DNA from: Streptomyces sp. B21-105
GTDB taxonomy: Bacteria > Actinomycetota > Actinomycetes > Streptomycetales > Streptomycetaceae
Length of the DNA stretch: 64,000 bases
Reading direction: 5' to 3'
NCBI RefSeq assembly: GCF_036898465.1
Contig: NZ_JARUMJ010000001.1
Span: 496,001 to 560,000 of the forward strand
In this document: positions 34,486-43,307 of the stretch, piece by piece
How positions within the stretch are numbered: position 1 is the stretch's first letter
How the letters are laid out: every line of letters starts with the position of its first letter
Position numbers and translations under genes: made by a program
The notes under the pieces: generated by a model
Database searches by the model: none
What the model saw: the letters and a program-made list of their open reading frames with translations, nothing else
Told to the model about the DNA's origin: nothing

Positions 34486-36732
34486 GTGAGGGCTGCGGCA
34501 CGGTCGTTCGGCGCACGGTGGCGGGATCGGGTCGCGGCGTCCGATCCCGGGCTGCTGCGCCTGGCGGCGGGGCTGCGGACGGTCGGCGCGATCTCCCTCA
34601 CGCTGGCGGTGCTCTCCCTGCTGGGCGCGGACGTCTCGCATCTGGTGGCGGGCGCCATCGCCTCTATGGTCGCCACCTTCGCCGTCCGGGAGAAGCAGCG
34701 CGGCCCGCAGGCCGTCACCCTGACGCTGGGTCTGCCCGTGGCGCTCGCCTCGCTGTCGCTGGCGGCCCTGCTCAGCTCCCGGACGGTGGCCGGCGACTTC
34801 TTCTTCATCGCCCTGATCTTCTGCGCCGTCTACGGCCGCCGGTTCGGCGACCGTGGGACCGCGCTCGGACTGGTCGGCTTCCAGGTCTACTTCATGGCCC
34901 TGTTCGTCGGGGTCGGGACCTCGTCTCTGCCCGGCTACCTGGGAGTCGTCGCGGTGGCCTTCGGGTGCAGCGCGACTGCCCGGTTCCTGCTGGTGCCGCA
35001 GACCCCGTCCGGGATCCTGGAACGGCTGCGGCTGGCGTTCCGGGCGCGGCTCGCCCAGCTGCTGGACGCCCAGCTGGACCTGCTCGACGCCGGCCCGGAA
35101 GACGCGGAGAAGGCCCTCGGCCAGGTCCGCGAGGGCACCGCCCGGCTGCACGAGACGGCCATGATGATCCAGGGCCGGCTGGCGGAGGGCACGCCCGACG
35201 AGACGGTCGCCCGCCTTGTGCAGCGCCGGATCGCCGACGCCGAGATCGCCGCCGAGCGGCTGGGACTGCTCCTGCTCACCGCCCGCAGCGCCGAGCGGGC
35301 CGACACCCTGACGCTGCACCTGCCCGGCGCGCCCCTCCCCGAGGCCACCCGGCTCCCGGTACGGGACGAGGCCCTCGACACCCTCCGCCACGATCTGCGG
35401 GCCCTGCGGCTGCTGGTGCGGCATCCCGTCGAGGCGGGGTCGGGCACCGTGCTGTCGCAGGTGCGCAACCGGCTGCTCGGCTACCGGGACGAGGAGAACC
35501 TGCCGCAGGCGCCGCCTCCCGTGCAGGACGTCTTCCGGGGCGTCGGCGAGACGGCGCGCGCGGTGCTGGGTCTGCGGATCGCGCTCGACGGGCCGCAGGA
35601 CGAGTCCGGCGACAGCCCAGAGACGGCCCGCTCCCGCGAGGAGCTCGACGCGGAGGACGCGGCGATCGGCGGCGCCGAGACGGACGAGTCCCCGGCGGAC
35701 GAGGTCACCGGGCTGCGGCGGCCGACCACCCGGGCCGCCGTGCAGGTCGCCGTCGGGTCCTCGCTGGCCATCATCGGCGGCGAGCTGCTCTCCGCGCACC
35801 GCTGGTACTGGGCGGTGCTGACCTGCTGGATCGTTTTCATCAACACGTCCTCCACGGGGGAGATCCTGGTCAAGGGCTACCGGCGGCTGCTGGGCACCGT
35901 GCTCGGCGTGGTCGCCGGCATCGTGCTGGCGGGCCTGGTCGGCCGGCACACGTGGACGGCGTTCGCGGTGGTGCTGCTGTGCGTGTTCGCGATGTTCTAC
36001 ACGGCGCCCCTGTCGTACACGCTGATGTCGTTCTTCGTGACCGCCGCGCTCGGTGTGCTGTATACGCTGCTGCACACCTACAGCTTGTCCGTGCTGGTGC
36101 TGCGGGTGGAGGAGACGGCGCTGGGGGCGGCCTGCGGAATCGTCGCGGCGGCACTGGTGCTGCCGGTGCACACGGACCGGCGGACCAACGAGTTGCTGGC
36201 GACCGTGCTCGAGCGGCTGAGCGGGGTCACCGAGGCGGCCGTGGAGCAGCTGAGCGGCGCTGCCCCGGCCGATCTGCTGGAGCGGGCCCGGGACCTGGAT
36301 CAGGCGCTGGCCGATCTGCGGGCCGCCACCCAGCCCCTGACCCACCCGGTCACCCCGTTGCGGTCGCGGCGGGACACCGCCCGCTACGTCGTCGCGCTGC
36401 TGGAGACCTGCGCCTATCACGCGCGGTCCCTGGCGGCCACGGCGGAACTGCTGCCGACCCATCCGTCGATCGCGGCGGACCCTCGGCTGCGCCGGGCCGG
36501 TGCGCGCATCCTGCACAACATCGGGGCGATCGACGCGCGCGTCGCGGACGAGCGGAGCACGGCGGAGGTGCTGGCCGGGCCGAGCGTCGCCGCGCTGCTG
36601 AAACCGGGCGTCCCGGGGACACCGCGCTACGGACGCGTCACCGACAGGGTACTGCGGCATCTCCAGCGCCTGGACGAGGCCGTGGTCGGCCTCGCCCGCC
36701 CGCTCGGGGCACCGGTGGCGGCGCCGAAGTGA
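34486..36732 (+). CDS. FUSC-family integral membrane protein (putative aromatic acid/efflux transporter)
   Basis: The 748-residue protein has two hydrophobic bundles separated by a long cytosolic helical region. The first bundle is at about residues 25-165 (TVGAISLTLAVLSLLGADVS, FFFIALIFCAVYGRRFGDRG) and the second at about 420-560 (AIIGGELLSAHRWYWAVLTC, VFINTSSTGEILVKGYRRLLG, AALGVLYTLLHTY). The WAVLT, YRRLLGT and hydrophobic pattern is that of FUSC/YccS-type proteins, some of which export aromatic acids. The substrate here is unknown. The GTG at 34486 has GGAGAG upstream. Probably cotranscribed with ndh. Confidence 0.87.
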   Translation: MRAAARSFGARWRDRVAASDPGLLRLAAGLRTVGAISLTLAVLSLLGADVSHLVAGAIASMVATFAVREKQRGPQAVTLTLGLPVALASLSLAALLSSRTVAGDFFFIALIFCAVYGRRFGDRGTALGLVGFQVYFMALFVGVGTSSLPGYLGVVAVAFGCSATARFLLVPQTPSGILERLRLAFRARLAQLLDAQLDLLDAGPEDAEKALGQVREGTARLHETAMMIQGRLAEGTPDETVARLVQRRIADAEIAAERLGLLLLTARSAERADTLTLHLPGAPLPEATRLPVRDEALDTLRHDLRALRLLVRHPVEAGSGTVLSQVRNRLLGYRDEENLPQAPPPVQDVFRGVGETARAVLGLRIALDGPQDESGDSPETARSREELDAEDAAIGGAETDESPADEVTGLRRPTTRAAVQVAVGSSLAIIGGELLSAHRWYWAVLTCWIVFINTSSTGEILVKGYRRLLGTVLGVVAGIVLAGLVGRHTWTAFAVVLLCVFAMFYTAPLSYTLMSFFVTAALGVLYTLLHTYSLSVLVLRVEETALGAACGIVAAALVLPVHTDRRTNELLATVLERLSGVTEAAVEQLSGAAPADLLERARDLDQALADLRAATQPLTHPVTPLRSRRDTARYVVALLETCAYHARSLAATAELLPTHPSIAADPRLRRAGARILHNIGAIDARVADERSTAEVLAGPSVAALLKPGVPGTPRYGRVTDRVLRHLQRLDEAVVGLARPLGAPVAAPK

Positions 36733-36750
36733 TCCGGCCCTGAGCGGGCG

Positions 36751-36776
36751 GGAGCGGGCGGGGACGCGCCCGCTCC
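36751..36776. terminator. 10-bp stem hairpin between convergent genes
   Basis: Arms 36751-36760 and 36767-36776 are exact complements with a 6-nt loop, 19 bp after the FUSC stop. No T-run follows. The rest of the 294-bp gap up to 37026 is very GC-rich, and I see no gene or promoter in it. Confidence 0.5.
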
Positions 36777-37026
36777 GGGCCCGGACGCGGCCGGGGTTTC
36801 CGTAGCCTGCGGCGGGACTCCGACACGGCGACCGGGCCCAGCCGAGGTCACCAAGGCCGCTGCGGGACACGACGCGACGGCCTGGCCCCGCGGGCCAGGG
36901 CGGCCCCGGACACCGCCGGAGATTCCACAGCCCACGACGGGACTCCGACGCGGCCGGGGCGCCGCGGGCTGCGGCGGCCCGGGCGCGGCCCGGAATCCCG
37001 GCGGGCTGCGGGGTGCCCGGCCGGGG

Positions 37027-37458
37027 TCAGAAGTCGGTGGGCATTCCGCTGGCCGCCGCGATGCCCCGCAGGGCCTCGGTGTCCTTCTGACGCTGCTGTA
37101 TGCAGCCGGCGATCTCGGCGAGACGGGAGGGGTCGGAGGCGGTGACCGCGTCGGTGACCACCCGGACCGGGCCGGTTCCGTCCACCTGGATCTCCACCAG
37201 CTGGTTGTCCAGCCGGCCGGTGACCGCCGTGGCGATGACCAGAGCGGCCTCGTCGCGGATCTCCTGCGGCAGGTCCTGGGTCTCCTGCGGGTCGAGGGCG
37301 AAGTCGAGACTTTCGGGTGGCTGTTCGTCGAGGGCGCGCAGCGCCGGGGCGACGACCTCCAGCAGGAGCTGGTAGTCGTCGCTGTCCATGCGGACGCGCA
37401 GCAGGTCGAGATACATGTCCACGGGCCGTCCGTCGCGCGGGAACTCTGCTTCGTTCAT
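37027..37458 (-). CDS. hypothetical acidic protein
   Basis: I do not recognise this 143-residue protein. It is acidic, without membrane segments or cysteine motifs beyond one Cys. Its N-terminal half is helical (VDMYLDLLRVRMDSDDYQLLLEVV, spread over residues 13-36) and its C-terminal half has a strand-rich LVEIQVDGTGPVRVVTDAV followed by a helix. The ATG at 37458 starts 28 bp after the stop of the DUF1206 gene, so the two are probably one transcription unit. Stress-related work is suggested only by that neighbourhood with the sigma factor at 38870. Confidence 0.7.
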   Translation of the reverse strand: MNEAEFPRDGRPVDMYLDLLRVRMDSDDYQLLLEVVAPALRALDEQPPESLDFALDPQETQDLPQEIRDEAALVIATAVTGRLDNQLVEIQVDGTGPVRVVTDAVTASDPSRLAEIAGCIQQRQKDTEALRGIAAASGMPTDF

Positions 37459-37486
37459 CTCGTCCGTGTTCCCCCGCAGGCGGCCG

Positions 37487-38323
37487 TCAGACCTTGCGCC
37501 AGCGAGCCATGCAGAAAGAGAACACTCCGAAGAGGACGAGCCCGGCGGCGACGCAGGCCAGCAGGGCCGGACCCGCGGGAGTGCCGGCGAAGGACCGCAG
37601 CGTGTCGTCGAGCCCCTTGGCCTTGTCCGGCCGGTAGTCCACGGCGGCCCGGACGGCGAACGCCCCGGCGGCCGCGAACACCAGCCCGCGGGCCGCTCCG
37701 CCGCCCACACCCGTGACGTCCACCAGGCGCCGCACGCCCTGGGACATCTCCCCCAGCCGCAGCTGCTTGCGGTAGGACCGCATGACGGCGCGGGCGCCGA
37801 TCCACAGGCCGGCGACGACGATCCCGACCCCGGCCGCTCCGACGATCCACTGCCCTCCGGGCAGGTCGAGCACCCGGGCGGTGACGTCCCGGGACTGTTC
37901 GTCGCTCGAACCGCCCCCGTCGCCCGAACCTGCGGCGAACGCCAGCACGGAGTAGGCGACGAAGGAGTAGAAGGCGCACCGGGCGAGCGCGGTGAGCCGC
38001 TTCTTGGCGCTGCGCCCGTCGGCGCCGACCCCGCCGAAGACTGTCTCGGACAGCCGCCACAGCGCCATGCCGACCAGTCCGACGCCCAGTGCCCACAGCA
38101 GTACGGCCCCGAAGGGCTTCTCCGCTATCTCGGCGAGGGCGCCGCGGCGGTCGGCCTCCTGGCCGCTCTCGCCGAAGGCGATCTGCAGCGCGATCACGCC
38201 CACCAGCAGATAGATCACACCGCGCGCGGCGAGCCCGGCCCGGGCCGCCCCCGTGGTCAGCGACCCCCGCGCCGCCCGCTCCGCCTCGGCCCGCCCGTTG
38301 CGCGCCAACGCACTCGTGTTCAT
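37487..38323 (-). CDS. DUF1206 integral membrane protein
   Basis: The 278-residue protein has about six hydrophobic segments arranged as three similar hairpins (AARAGLAARGVIYLLVGVIA; ARCAFYSFVAYSVLAFA; GGGAARGLVFAAAGAFAV). Each begins with the G.ArG.vy/vf pattern typical of DUF1206. The function of the family is not established. The ATG at 38323 has GGGAGG 6 nt upstream, which settles the start against longer in-frame options. The 244-bp spacer to the DUF5133 stop contains a pyrimidine-rich stretch with repeated CCCGTCTGT-like words (about 38465-38540). Confidence 0.87.
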   Translation of the reverse strand: MNTSALARNGRAEAERAARGSLTTGAARAGLAARGVIYLLVGVIALQIAFGESGQEADRRGALAEIAEKPFGAVLLWALGVGLVGMALWRLSETVFGGVGADGRSAKKRLTALARCAFYSFVAYSVLAFAAGSGDGGGSSDEQSRDVTARVLDLPGGQWIVGAAGVGIVVAGLWIGARAVMRSYRKQLRLGEMSQGVRRLVDVTGVGGGAARGLVFAAAGAFAVRAAVDYRPDKAKGLDDTLRSFAGTPAGPALLACVAAGLVLFGVFSFCMARWRKV

Positions 38324-38567
38324 CCCGACCTCCCGGAATCCTCCCCGAACTTCGCGAGATCCGCCTGCCCCGGCTCGGGCCGCACACACCCACCGGACGG
38401 CGGGGCCCGGGCACACCCCACGCGGACGCGCGCGCGTCGCACGCGGACGGGCAGGCGCACCGCGGCCGTTGCCGTGGTACGCCTGCCCGTCTGTGCCCGT
38501 CCCCGTCTGTTCCCGTTCCCCTCTGTGGGCGTGCCGGGCTGCGCGCCTGCCGCCCGTCCCAGCCGCC

Positions 38568-38807
38568 TCAGGCGTACACGTGTGGGCCGTCGTCGGTGTG
38601 GCGTCCGGCGGCGTCGGCGGCCGACGCCGCGTCGAGCCACTGGCGCGCCGTCTCCAGGGCGTGCCGCACGTCCCGGGTCCCGGTGGACACGCACAGGGTG
38701 TAGGCGAGGTCGCGGGCCTGCGGATGGTGCTCGTCGGCGCCGGACTCCCTCAACGTCTCGTACTCGTCGACGAGTTTGCGCAGGACGGCGGGACGGGGCG
38801 TCAGCAT
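38568..38807 (-). CDS. DUF5133 family small protein
   Basis: The 79-residue protein has the DUF5133 pattern: MLTPRPAVLRKLVDEYETLRE, a short linker, AYTLCVSTGTRDVRHALETA. It is paralogous to the protein at 5071-5370; the Cys in YTLCV and the following G.R are kept. The ATG at 38807 follows GGAGAGAAG. It lies 62 bp downstream of the sigma-factor stop in the same direction, so it is probably cotranscribed with it. Unknown function. Confidence 0.82.
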   Translation of the reverse strand: MLTPRPAVLRKLVDEYETLRESGADEHHPQARDLAYTLCVSTGTRDVRHALETARQWLDAASAADAAGRHTDDGPHVYA

Positions 38808-38869
38808 GGGGCGCTTCTCTCCGTTCTCCGATCGGGACCCGGCGGTGAGGGGGTGGGTGTCGTGCCGTG

Positions 38870-39760
38870 TCAACGCAGCGCCTCCTGGCGCACCCGCTCA
38901 CAGCTGCGGCTGATGAGCCGGGAGACGTGCATCTGGGAGATGCCCAGCCGGTCGGCGATCCTGCTCTGCGTCATGTCCTCGAAGAAGCGCATGTAGAGGA
39001 TGGCGCGTTCGCGTTCCGGCAGCCGCCGCAGACCCTCCTTGGCGGACTCGCGGTCCACCACGGTGTCGAACGAGGCGTCGGTGGCGCCGAGCGTGTCGGC
39101 GAGGCTGTACCCGTCGTCGCCGGCCGGGAGTTCGGCGTCCAGCGACAGTGTGCTGAAGCTCTCCAGGGCCTCCAGGCCGGCCACGACCTCGTCCTCGGTG
39201 AGTCCGGTGTGCGCGGCGAGGTCGGCGACCGAGGGCTCGGGCGCGCCCGGCGCCTGCGCCAGCTCCCGGCGGGCGACGCGCACCTTGTTGCGCAGTTCCT
39301 GCACACGGCGGGGCACGCGCAGCGCCCACATGCGGTCCCGGAAGTGGCGCTTGATCTCGCCGGTGATGGTGGGCACGGCGTAGCTCTCGAAGGCGCCACG
39401 CTCGGGGTCGAAGCGGTCGACGGCCTTCACCAGGCCGAGGGCGGCCACCTGCCGCAGATCCTCGGTGGCCTCGCCGCGGTCGCGGAACCGGCCCGCGATG
39501 CGGTGGGCCATGGGCAGCCAGGCGGTGACGATCTCGTCGCGCAGGGCGTCCCGTTCCGGCCCGTCCTCCAGCGCGACGAGCCGGGCGAACCGGCGTGCCG
39601 TGTCGGGCGCGTCGTCGTGGGTGCGGCGCAGCTGGGCGGTGGTCTGCGCGGCAGGCCGGGCAGGGGGCGCAGCGGTGGATCGGGCAGTGGGCTGAGCGGT
39701 GGACTGAGCAGAGGGGGAAGCCGTGACGTCGTGACGGCTTGTCGACATGTCGATAGGCAT
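38870..39760 (-). CDS. SigB/SigF-family RNA polymerase sigma factor
   Basis: The 296-residue sigma factor begins with an unusual 50-residue Ser/Thr/Ala/Gln-rich tail (repeats such as AQPTARSTA). Region 2 (TEDLRQVAALGLVKAVDRFDPERGAFE spans residues 115-141), region 3 (LTEDEVVAGLEALESF) and region 4 (MTQSRIADRLGISQMHVSRL) follow. It is closely related to the truncated factor at 1-683. The ATG at 39760 has AGGAG 9 nt upstream; an ATG at 39784 lacks a ribosome site. Downstream lie DUF5133, DUF1206 and an acidic protein; upstream in the same direction is an RsbW-like ATPase that could be its anti-sigma factor. The 224-bp spacer upstream shows no clear promoter. Confidence 0.93.
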   Translation of the reverse strand: MPIDMSTSRHDVTASPSAQSTAQPTARSTAAPPARPAAQTTAQLRRTHDDAPDTARRFARLVALEDGPERDALRDEIVTAWLPMAHRIAGRFRDRGEATEDLRQVAALGLVKAVDRFDPERGAFESYAVPTITGEIKRHFRDRMWALRVPRRVQELRNKVRVARRELAQAPGAPEPSVADLAAHTGLTEDEVVAGLEALESFSTLSLDAELPAGDDGYSLADTLGATDASFDTVVDRESAKEGLRRLPERERAILYMRFFEDMTQSRIADRLGISQMHVSRLISRSCERVRQEALR

Positions 39761-39984
39761 GCGGATTCGCTCCTGAACGGTCATTTCAGGGACAGACGAC
39801 GAGAGGGCTCCTGCCACCCGGGGCGCACGGGGCGCCCTGGGACGGACGTACCGCTCCCGACGGCGCGCCTCCGGTCCGAAGCACGAACCTCCGTCTGCCC
39901 TGCCCCCTGGGGCGCAAACTCCGCTTGCTCGAAACCCGCTCACGGGATCTCCGCGGCCGCGCCCGCACAGGGTGGGGCCATGGG

Positions 39985-40428
39985 TCAGAACACGGGCACG
40001 AGGGCGGTGATGCGTTTGCCGCCGGAGGGGAGATCGGCCACCCGGACGTCGCGGGCCAGCCGGCAGACGATCGGCCAGCCGCGGCCGCCCGCGCGCCGTC
40101 CTCCTCGCTCGTCGTACGGGTCGACGGCGACGGGCAGCCGGTCGCTGCGATCGCTGACGGAGACCCGCACGGCCCGGCCGTCCACGTCGACGTCGAATCC
40201 CGTCATGCCTCCCCCGTGGAGGATGGCGTTGGTGGAGAGCTCCGAGGCGACGAGCAGCGCGTCCGAGAGGCCCTCCTCGTCGTACGGGCACCCGGTGGCC
40301 AGCCATCGGCCCGCCACCGCCCGCCGTACGGCGTCGCGGACGTCGGCGGGTCGGCACCGCTCGCGCTCTCCGCACCCGAACGGGTTGTCCGGCGTGTCCA
40401 CGCGGTCGCTGGAGTGGTTCGTACGCAT
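39985..40428 (-). CDS. RsbW-like ATP-binding protein (putative anti-sigma factor)
   Basis: The 147-residue HATPase protein has N-box ALLVASELSTNAILHGGG, strand pair FDVDVDGRAVRVSVSDRSD, and RGWPIVCRLARDVRV with GGKRITALVPV. It resembles the protein at 16722-17207 along its length. Its position 224 bp upstream of, and in the same direction as, the sigma factor gene at 38870 makes it the best candidate in the window for that factor's anti-sigma kinase. The ATG at 40428 has GGGGAG upstream. Confidence 0.88.
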   Translation of the reverse strand: MRTNHSSDRVDTPDNPFGCGERERCRPADVRDAVRRAVAGRWLATGCPYDEEGLSDALLVASELSTNAILHGGGMTGFDVDVDGRAVRVSVSDRSDRLPVAVDPYDERGGRRAGGRGWPIVCRLARDVRVADLPSGGKRITALVPVF

Positions 40429-40700
40429 CCCTTCGCTCCCCTGGCTGTTGCCGAGTGGTGGTGGTCGACGAGCGGGCAGTCACGCCGCCGGCTCCGCCGA
40501 CCCGCCGCGGCGGGGGCGGCCCGGGGCGGCCGCGCGCCGGCCGCGAGGCGCCCGGACGGGCTACGGCCTCGGCGTGACGGGAGGCGGTCCGCTCGCGCCG
40601 GCGGTCCGGGGCCTCTCTTCTTTCGGCTGGCCGCCCCGGTCGCGGCCAAACCTCCCGGACGGGGAGCAATCGTCGGTCCGGGCCTGGGTAGGCGGAGTAC

Positions 40701-40922
40701 ATGATGGATGTCGTGGACTCGGACGAACTGCTGCGCCGCATCCAGCGGGCCAGGACCCGCGCGCAAGAGGAGGCGCGGGCCTGGCAGGCCCGGGGCGCGG
40801 ACCTCGTGGACGACGACGCGGACGCGGCGCGTGACGCCCGTACGCGGGGCATCGCCTACCAGGCCGTGCTCGAGGTGCTGGACGAGATCGTGACCCCGGG
40901 CCGGTCGGCCGAGGGTCGCTGA
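40701..40922 (+). CDS. small hypothetical protein
   Basis: This 73-residue, charged, mostly helical protein (SDELLRRIQRARTRAQEEAR, DDDADAARDARTRGIAYQAV) is not recognised. The ATG at 40701 is followed by a second ATG at 40704; GGAG at 40694-40697 fits the second slightly better. It is divergent from the RsbW-like gene at 40428. A GGGTAG at 40686 would place a transcript start almost at the ATG, but no proper -35 was found. A short coding gene seems likely from the codon bias. Confidence 0.6.
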   Translation: MMDVVDSDELLRRIQRARTRAQEEARAWQARGADLVDDDADAARDARTRGIAYQAVLEVLDEIVTPGRSAEGR

Positions 40923-41110
40923 CCCCGCCGGCGACGACCAGGGCTGCCGCCCGGACCGCGTCAACTGAGGCCGCCCGGACGGCCGATGACGTGAAACGGG
41001 TCACGCAACCGGGATTTTGGTGTGCCAAACCCTGCGCGAATGGTTTACCGTTCATACATACGTGGTGGTCGGGGTCGACCCACTTCTCCTCCGCACCCCA
41101 CGCTCGTACC

Positions 41111-41150
41111 GCCCTGGCTGGCTTCCCCCGTCCAGCCAGGGCTTTTCTCT
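41111..41150 (+). terminator. intrinsic terminator in leader of cNMP-binding gene
   Basis: Arms 41111-41121 and 41132-41142 form a perfect 11-bp stem with a C-rich 10-nt loop, followed by TTTTCTCT (41143-41150). This is the only hairpin in the window with a real T-run. It lies within the 334-bp gap 40923-41256. Upstream, about 41005-41060 is AT-rich and promoter-like (ATTTTGG, GGTTTACC, TTCATACATACG). It could end a small RNA of about 90 nt or act as an attenuator for the gene at 41257. Confidence 0.75.
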
Positions 41151-41256
41151 GCCCGAACCCGGAAAGTCCCGTCCGCCGAGGTGCCCCGGGCGTCCCGAGC
41201 GGCTGAAATGGGAAGAGGCAAGCACCCCCGACGATCGCCGGCGAGAGGCCCGCGCC

Positions 41257-41712
41257 ATGACCAGAGCGACCAAGCTGCTGACCGCTCTCCCCCCGCCCCA
41301 GCGCCAGCGTCTGATGGCCCTGGCCCGCGAGGTGTCCTTCCCCGAGGACGCCCGGATCTTCGAGGCGGGCGGTACGGCCGACCGCTTCTGGATCCTGCGC
41401 TCCGGTGCGGTCTCGCTCGTCCAGCAGGTGACGTCGCTGCGCCGGGTGACCGTGGCCGGCCTCGGCTCCGGCGACCTGCTCGGCTGGTCGTGGCTGTTCC
41501 CGCCGTACCGCTGGGACTTCGGCGCGGAGGCGTTCAGCCCCGTGCGGGCCTACGAGTTCGAGGCGCAGCCGGTGCTCAAGCTGTGCGAGGAGGACCCGGC
41601 GCTCGGCCTGACGCTGGTGCGGATCGTGGCCGAGATCCTCGCGCACCGGCTGGAGATGACCCGGGGCAAGCTCATGGAGCAGTACGGGACGCACCGGCGC
41701 GGAGTGTTGTAG
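41257..41712 (+). CDS. cyclic-nucleotide-binding (Crp-like) domain protein without DNA-binding domain
   Basis: The 151-residue protein is a single cNMP-binding beta-roll: FEAGGTADRFWILRSGAVSL, VTVAGLGSGDLLGWSWLFPP, AYEFEAQPVLKLCEEDPALG and a C-terminal helix ending RGKLMEQYGTHR. The Crp-type helix-turn-helix is absent. The phosphate-binding cassette is not canonical (GWSWLFPPYRW), so the ligand may not be a cyclic nucleotide. The ATG at 41257 with GAGAGG upstream is chosen; longer in-frame options run through the terminator. It is probably a signal-binding adaptor. Confidence 0.85.
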   Translation: MTRATKLLTALPPPQRQRLMALAREVSFPEDARIFEAGGTADRFWILRSGAVSLVQQVTSLRRVTVAGLGSGDLLGWSWLFPPYRWDFGAEAFSPVRAYEFEAQPVLKLCEEDPALGLTLVRIVAEILAHRLEMTRGKLMEQYGTHRRGVL

Positions 41713-41855
41713 CGCCCCGCCGCCCGCCCGTGCCCGCCGCGCCACCAGCCCGTATCCGCCCCGCCGCCCGCCCGGGCCCGCCGCGCCGACGCGGGTGCCG
41801 GGGCGATACGACCCGGTGCCGTCACCGGCTCAGGCCGCCCCGTGGCCGTCCCGGG

Positions 41856-43181
41856 TCAGATGCGGTACCGGCGCAGTTCGGGCACCGCGGCCGCCAGGCC
41901 CAGCATCGCCACGACCACCAGCAGACCGCCGCCCGTCACGGCCGCGCGGGGTCCGAAGGCCGCCCCCGCCGTGCCGTGCAGCACGTCGGCCAGGCGCGGG
42001 CCGCCCGCCACCACGACCGTGAACACGCCCTGCATGCGGCCGCGCATCTCGTCGGTGGCCGCCGACAGCAGGATCGCCCCCCGGAAGACCATGGAGACCA
42101 TGTCGGCGACGCCGGCGCAGGCCAGGAACAGCACGGCGAACCACAGGCTGCCGCTCAGCCCGAAGCCGGCGATCGCCGCGCCCCACGCGACCACCGCGCC
42201 GATGACCATCCAGCCGTGCCGGCGCGCCCGGGAGAACGTGCCGGACAGCAGCCCGCCCGACACCGCGCCGATGGGGATCGCCGCGAACAGCAGCCCGAGG
42301 GCGAGGCCCTCGCCGTAGGGGGCGTAGGTCTCGGCGGCGAGCTGCGGGAACAGGGCGCGGGGCATGCCGAAGACCATGGCGATGACGTCGGCGAGGAAGG
42401 ACAGCAGCAGCACCTTGTGCAGGGCGATGTAGCGGAAGCCCTCCGCGATCTCCCGGATCCCCGCGCGTCGGACGGTCGTGTCGGCCGGCGGAAGCGCGGG
42501 CAGGCGGACCACGGCCCACAGGGTGACGCAGAGCGCGACGGCGTCGAGGAGGTACAGCTCCGGCAGGCCGATGACGGGGATCAGGGCGCCCGCGAGCAGC
42601 GGGCCCGCGACCAGACCGGTCTGCATCACCGTCGAGCCGAGGGCGTTGGCGGCGGCCAGTTCGCCGGCGGGGACCAGCCGGGCGATGGAGGCGTTGCGAG
42701 CCGGCGCGTTCAGGCCGAAGAACGCCTGCTGGGTGGCGAGCAGCAGCATCAGCACGGCCACCGAGCCGAGGCCCGCCGCCGCCTGGAGCCAGAACAGCAC
42801 CGACGTGAGCGCGATGCCGCTGTTGGTGACCAGCAGCAGCTTGCGCCGGTCGACGGTGTCGGCGACCGCGCCGCCCCACAGCGCGAACAGCACCATCGGC
42901 GCCAGTCCGGCCAGGCTCGCGTAGCCGACCCAGGCGGAGGAGCCGGTGATGTCGTAGATCTGCTTGGGCACGGCGACGGCGGTGAGCTGACTGCCCACCG
43001 CCGTGACGATGGTGGAGGACCACAGCCGTCGGTAGGCCGGCCGGCGCAGCGGGCGGGTGTCCATCACCCAGCGGCGCCGGGCGCCGCGCGGACGGCCTCG
43101 CGGGCTCGGATCGGTATCCCCTGCCTCGGGTGCGGTGCTGCTCTCGCTCGTGTCCACGTGAATCCTGGTTGCTCGATACAT
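41856..43181 (-). CDS. MFS transporter (MFS_3/EntS-like)
   Basis: The 441-residue membrane protein has about 12 hydrophobic segments after a 45-residue charged N-terminus. Family motifs are RRPAYRRLWSSTIVTAVGSQ, WGGAVADTVDRRKLLLVTN (the MFS motif A region) and the central GFRYIALHKVLLLSFLADV. It belongs with the enterobactin-exporter-like and macrolide-efflux-like group; the substrate is unknown and no siderophore gene is nearby. The ATG at 43181 could be too far upstream: another Met at VMDTRPLRRPAY (about residue 40) also fits. Confidence 0.87.
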   Translation of the reverse strand: MYRATRIHVDTSESSTAPEAGDTDPSPRGRPRGARRRWVMDTRPLRRPAYRRLWSSTIVTAVGSQLTAVAVPKQIYDITGSSAWVGYASLAGLAPMVLFALWGGAVADTVDRRKLLLVTNSGIALTSVLFWLQAAAGLGSVAVLMLLLATQQAFFGLNAPARNASIARLVPAGELAAANALGSTVMQTGLVAGPLLAGALIPVIGLPELYLLDAVALCVTLWAVVRLPALPPADTTVRRAGIREIAEGFRYIALHKVLLLSFLADVIAMVFGMPRALFPQLAAETYAPYGEGLALGLLFAAIPIGAVSGGLLSGTFSRARRHGWMVIGAVVAWGAAIAGFGLSGSLWFAVLFLACAGVADMVSMVFRGAILLSAATDEMRGRMQGVFTVVVAGGPRLADVLHGTAGAAFGPRAAVTGGGLLVVVAMLGLAAAVPELRRYRI

Positions 43182-43307
43182 CTTTCAGATCGGGAGGTCA
43201 CTATCGCAGCTCCCGCCTGGGTTCCGCCGCCCCTCGGACACACGATCTCGACAGGCGGGACACCGTCCCGCGACCGACACCCGGACCCGGGTTCCGTCGG
43301 GCGGGGC

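Noticed and set aside
40686..40691. GGGTAG as a stress promoter for the small gene at 40701
   Set aside because: No -35 element at an accepted distance.
40991..41206. Possible leader-peptide ORF upstream of the cNMP-binding gene
   Set aside because: It runs through the intrinsic terminator, has no clear ribosome site and atypical codon use.
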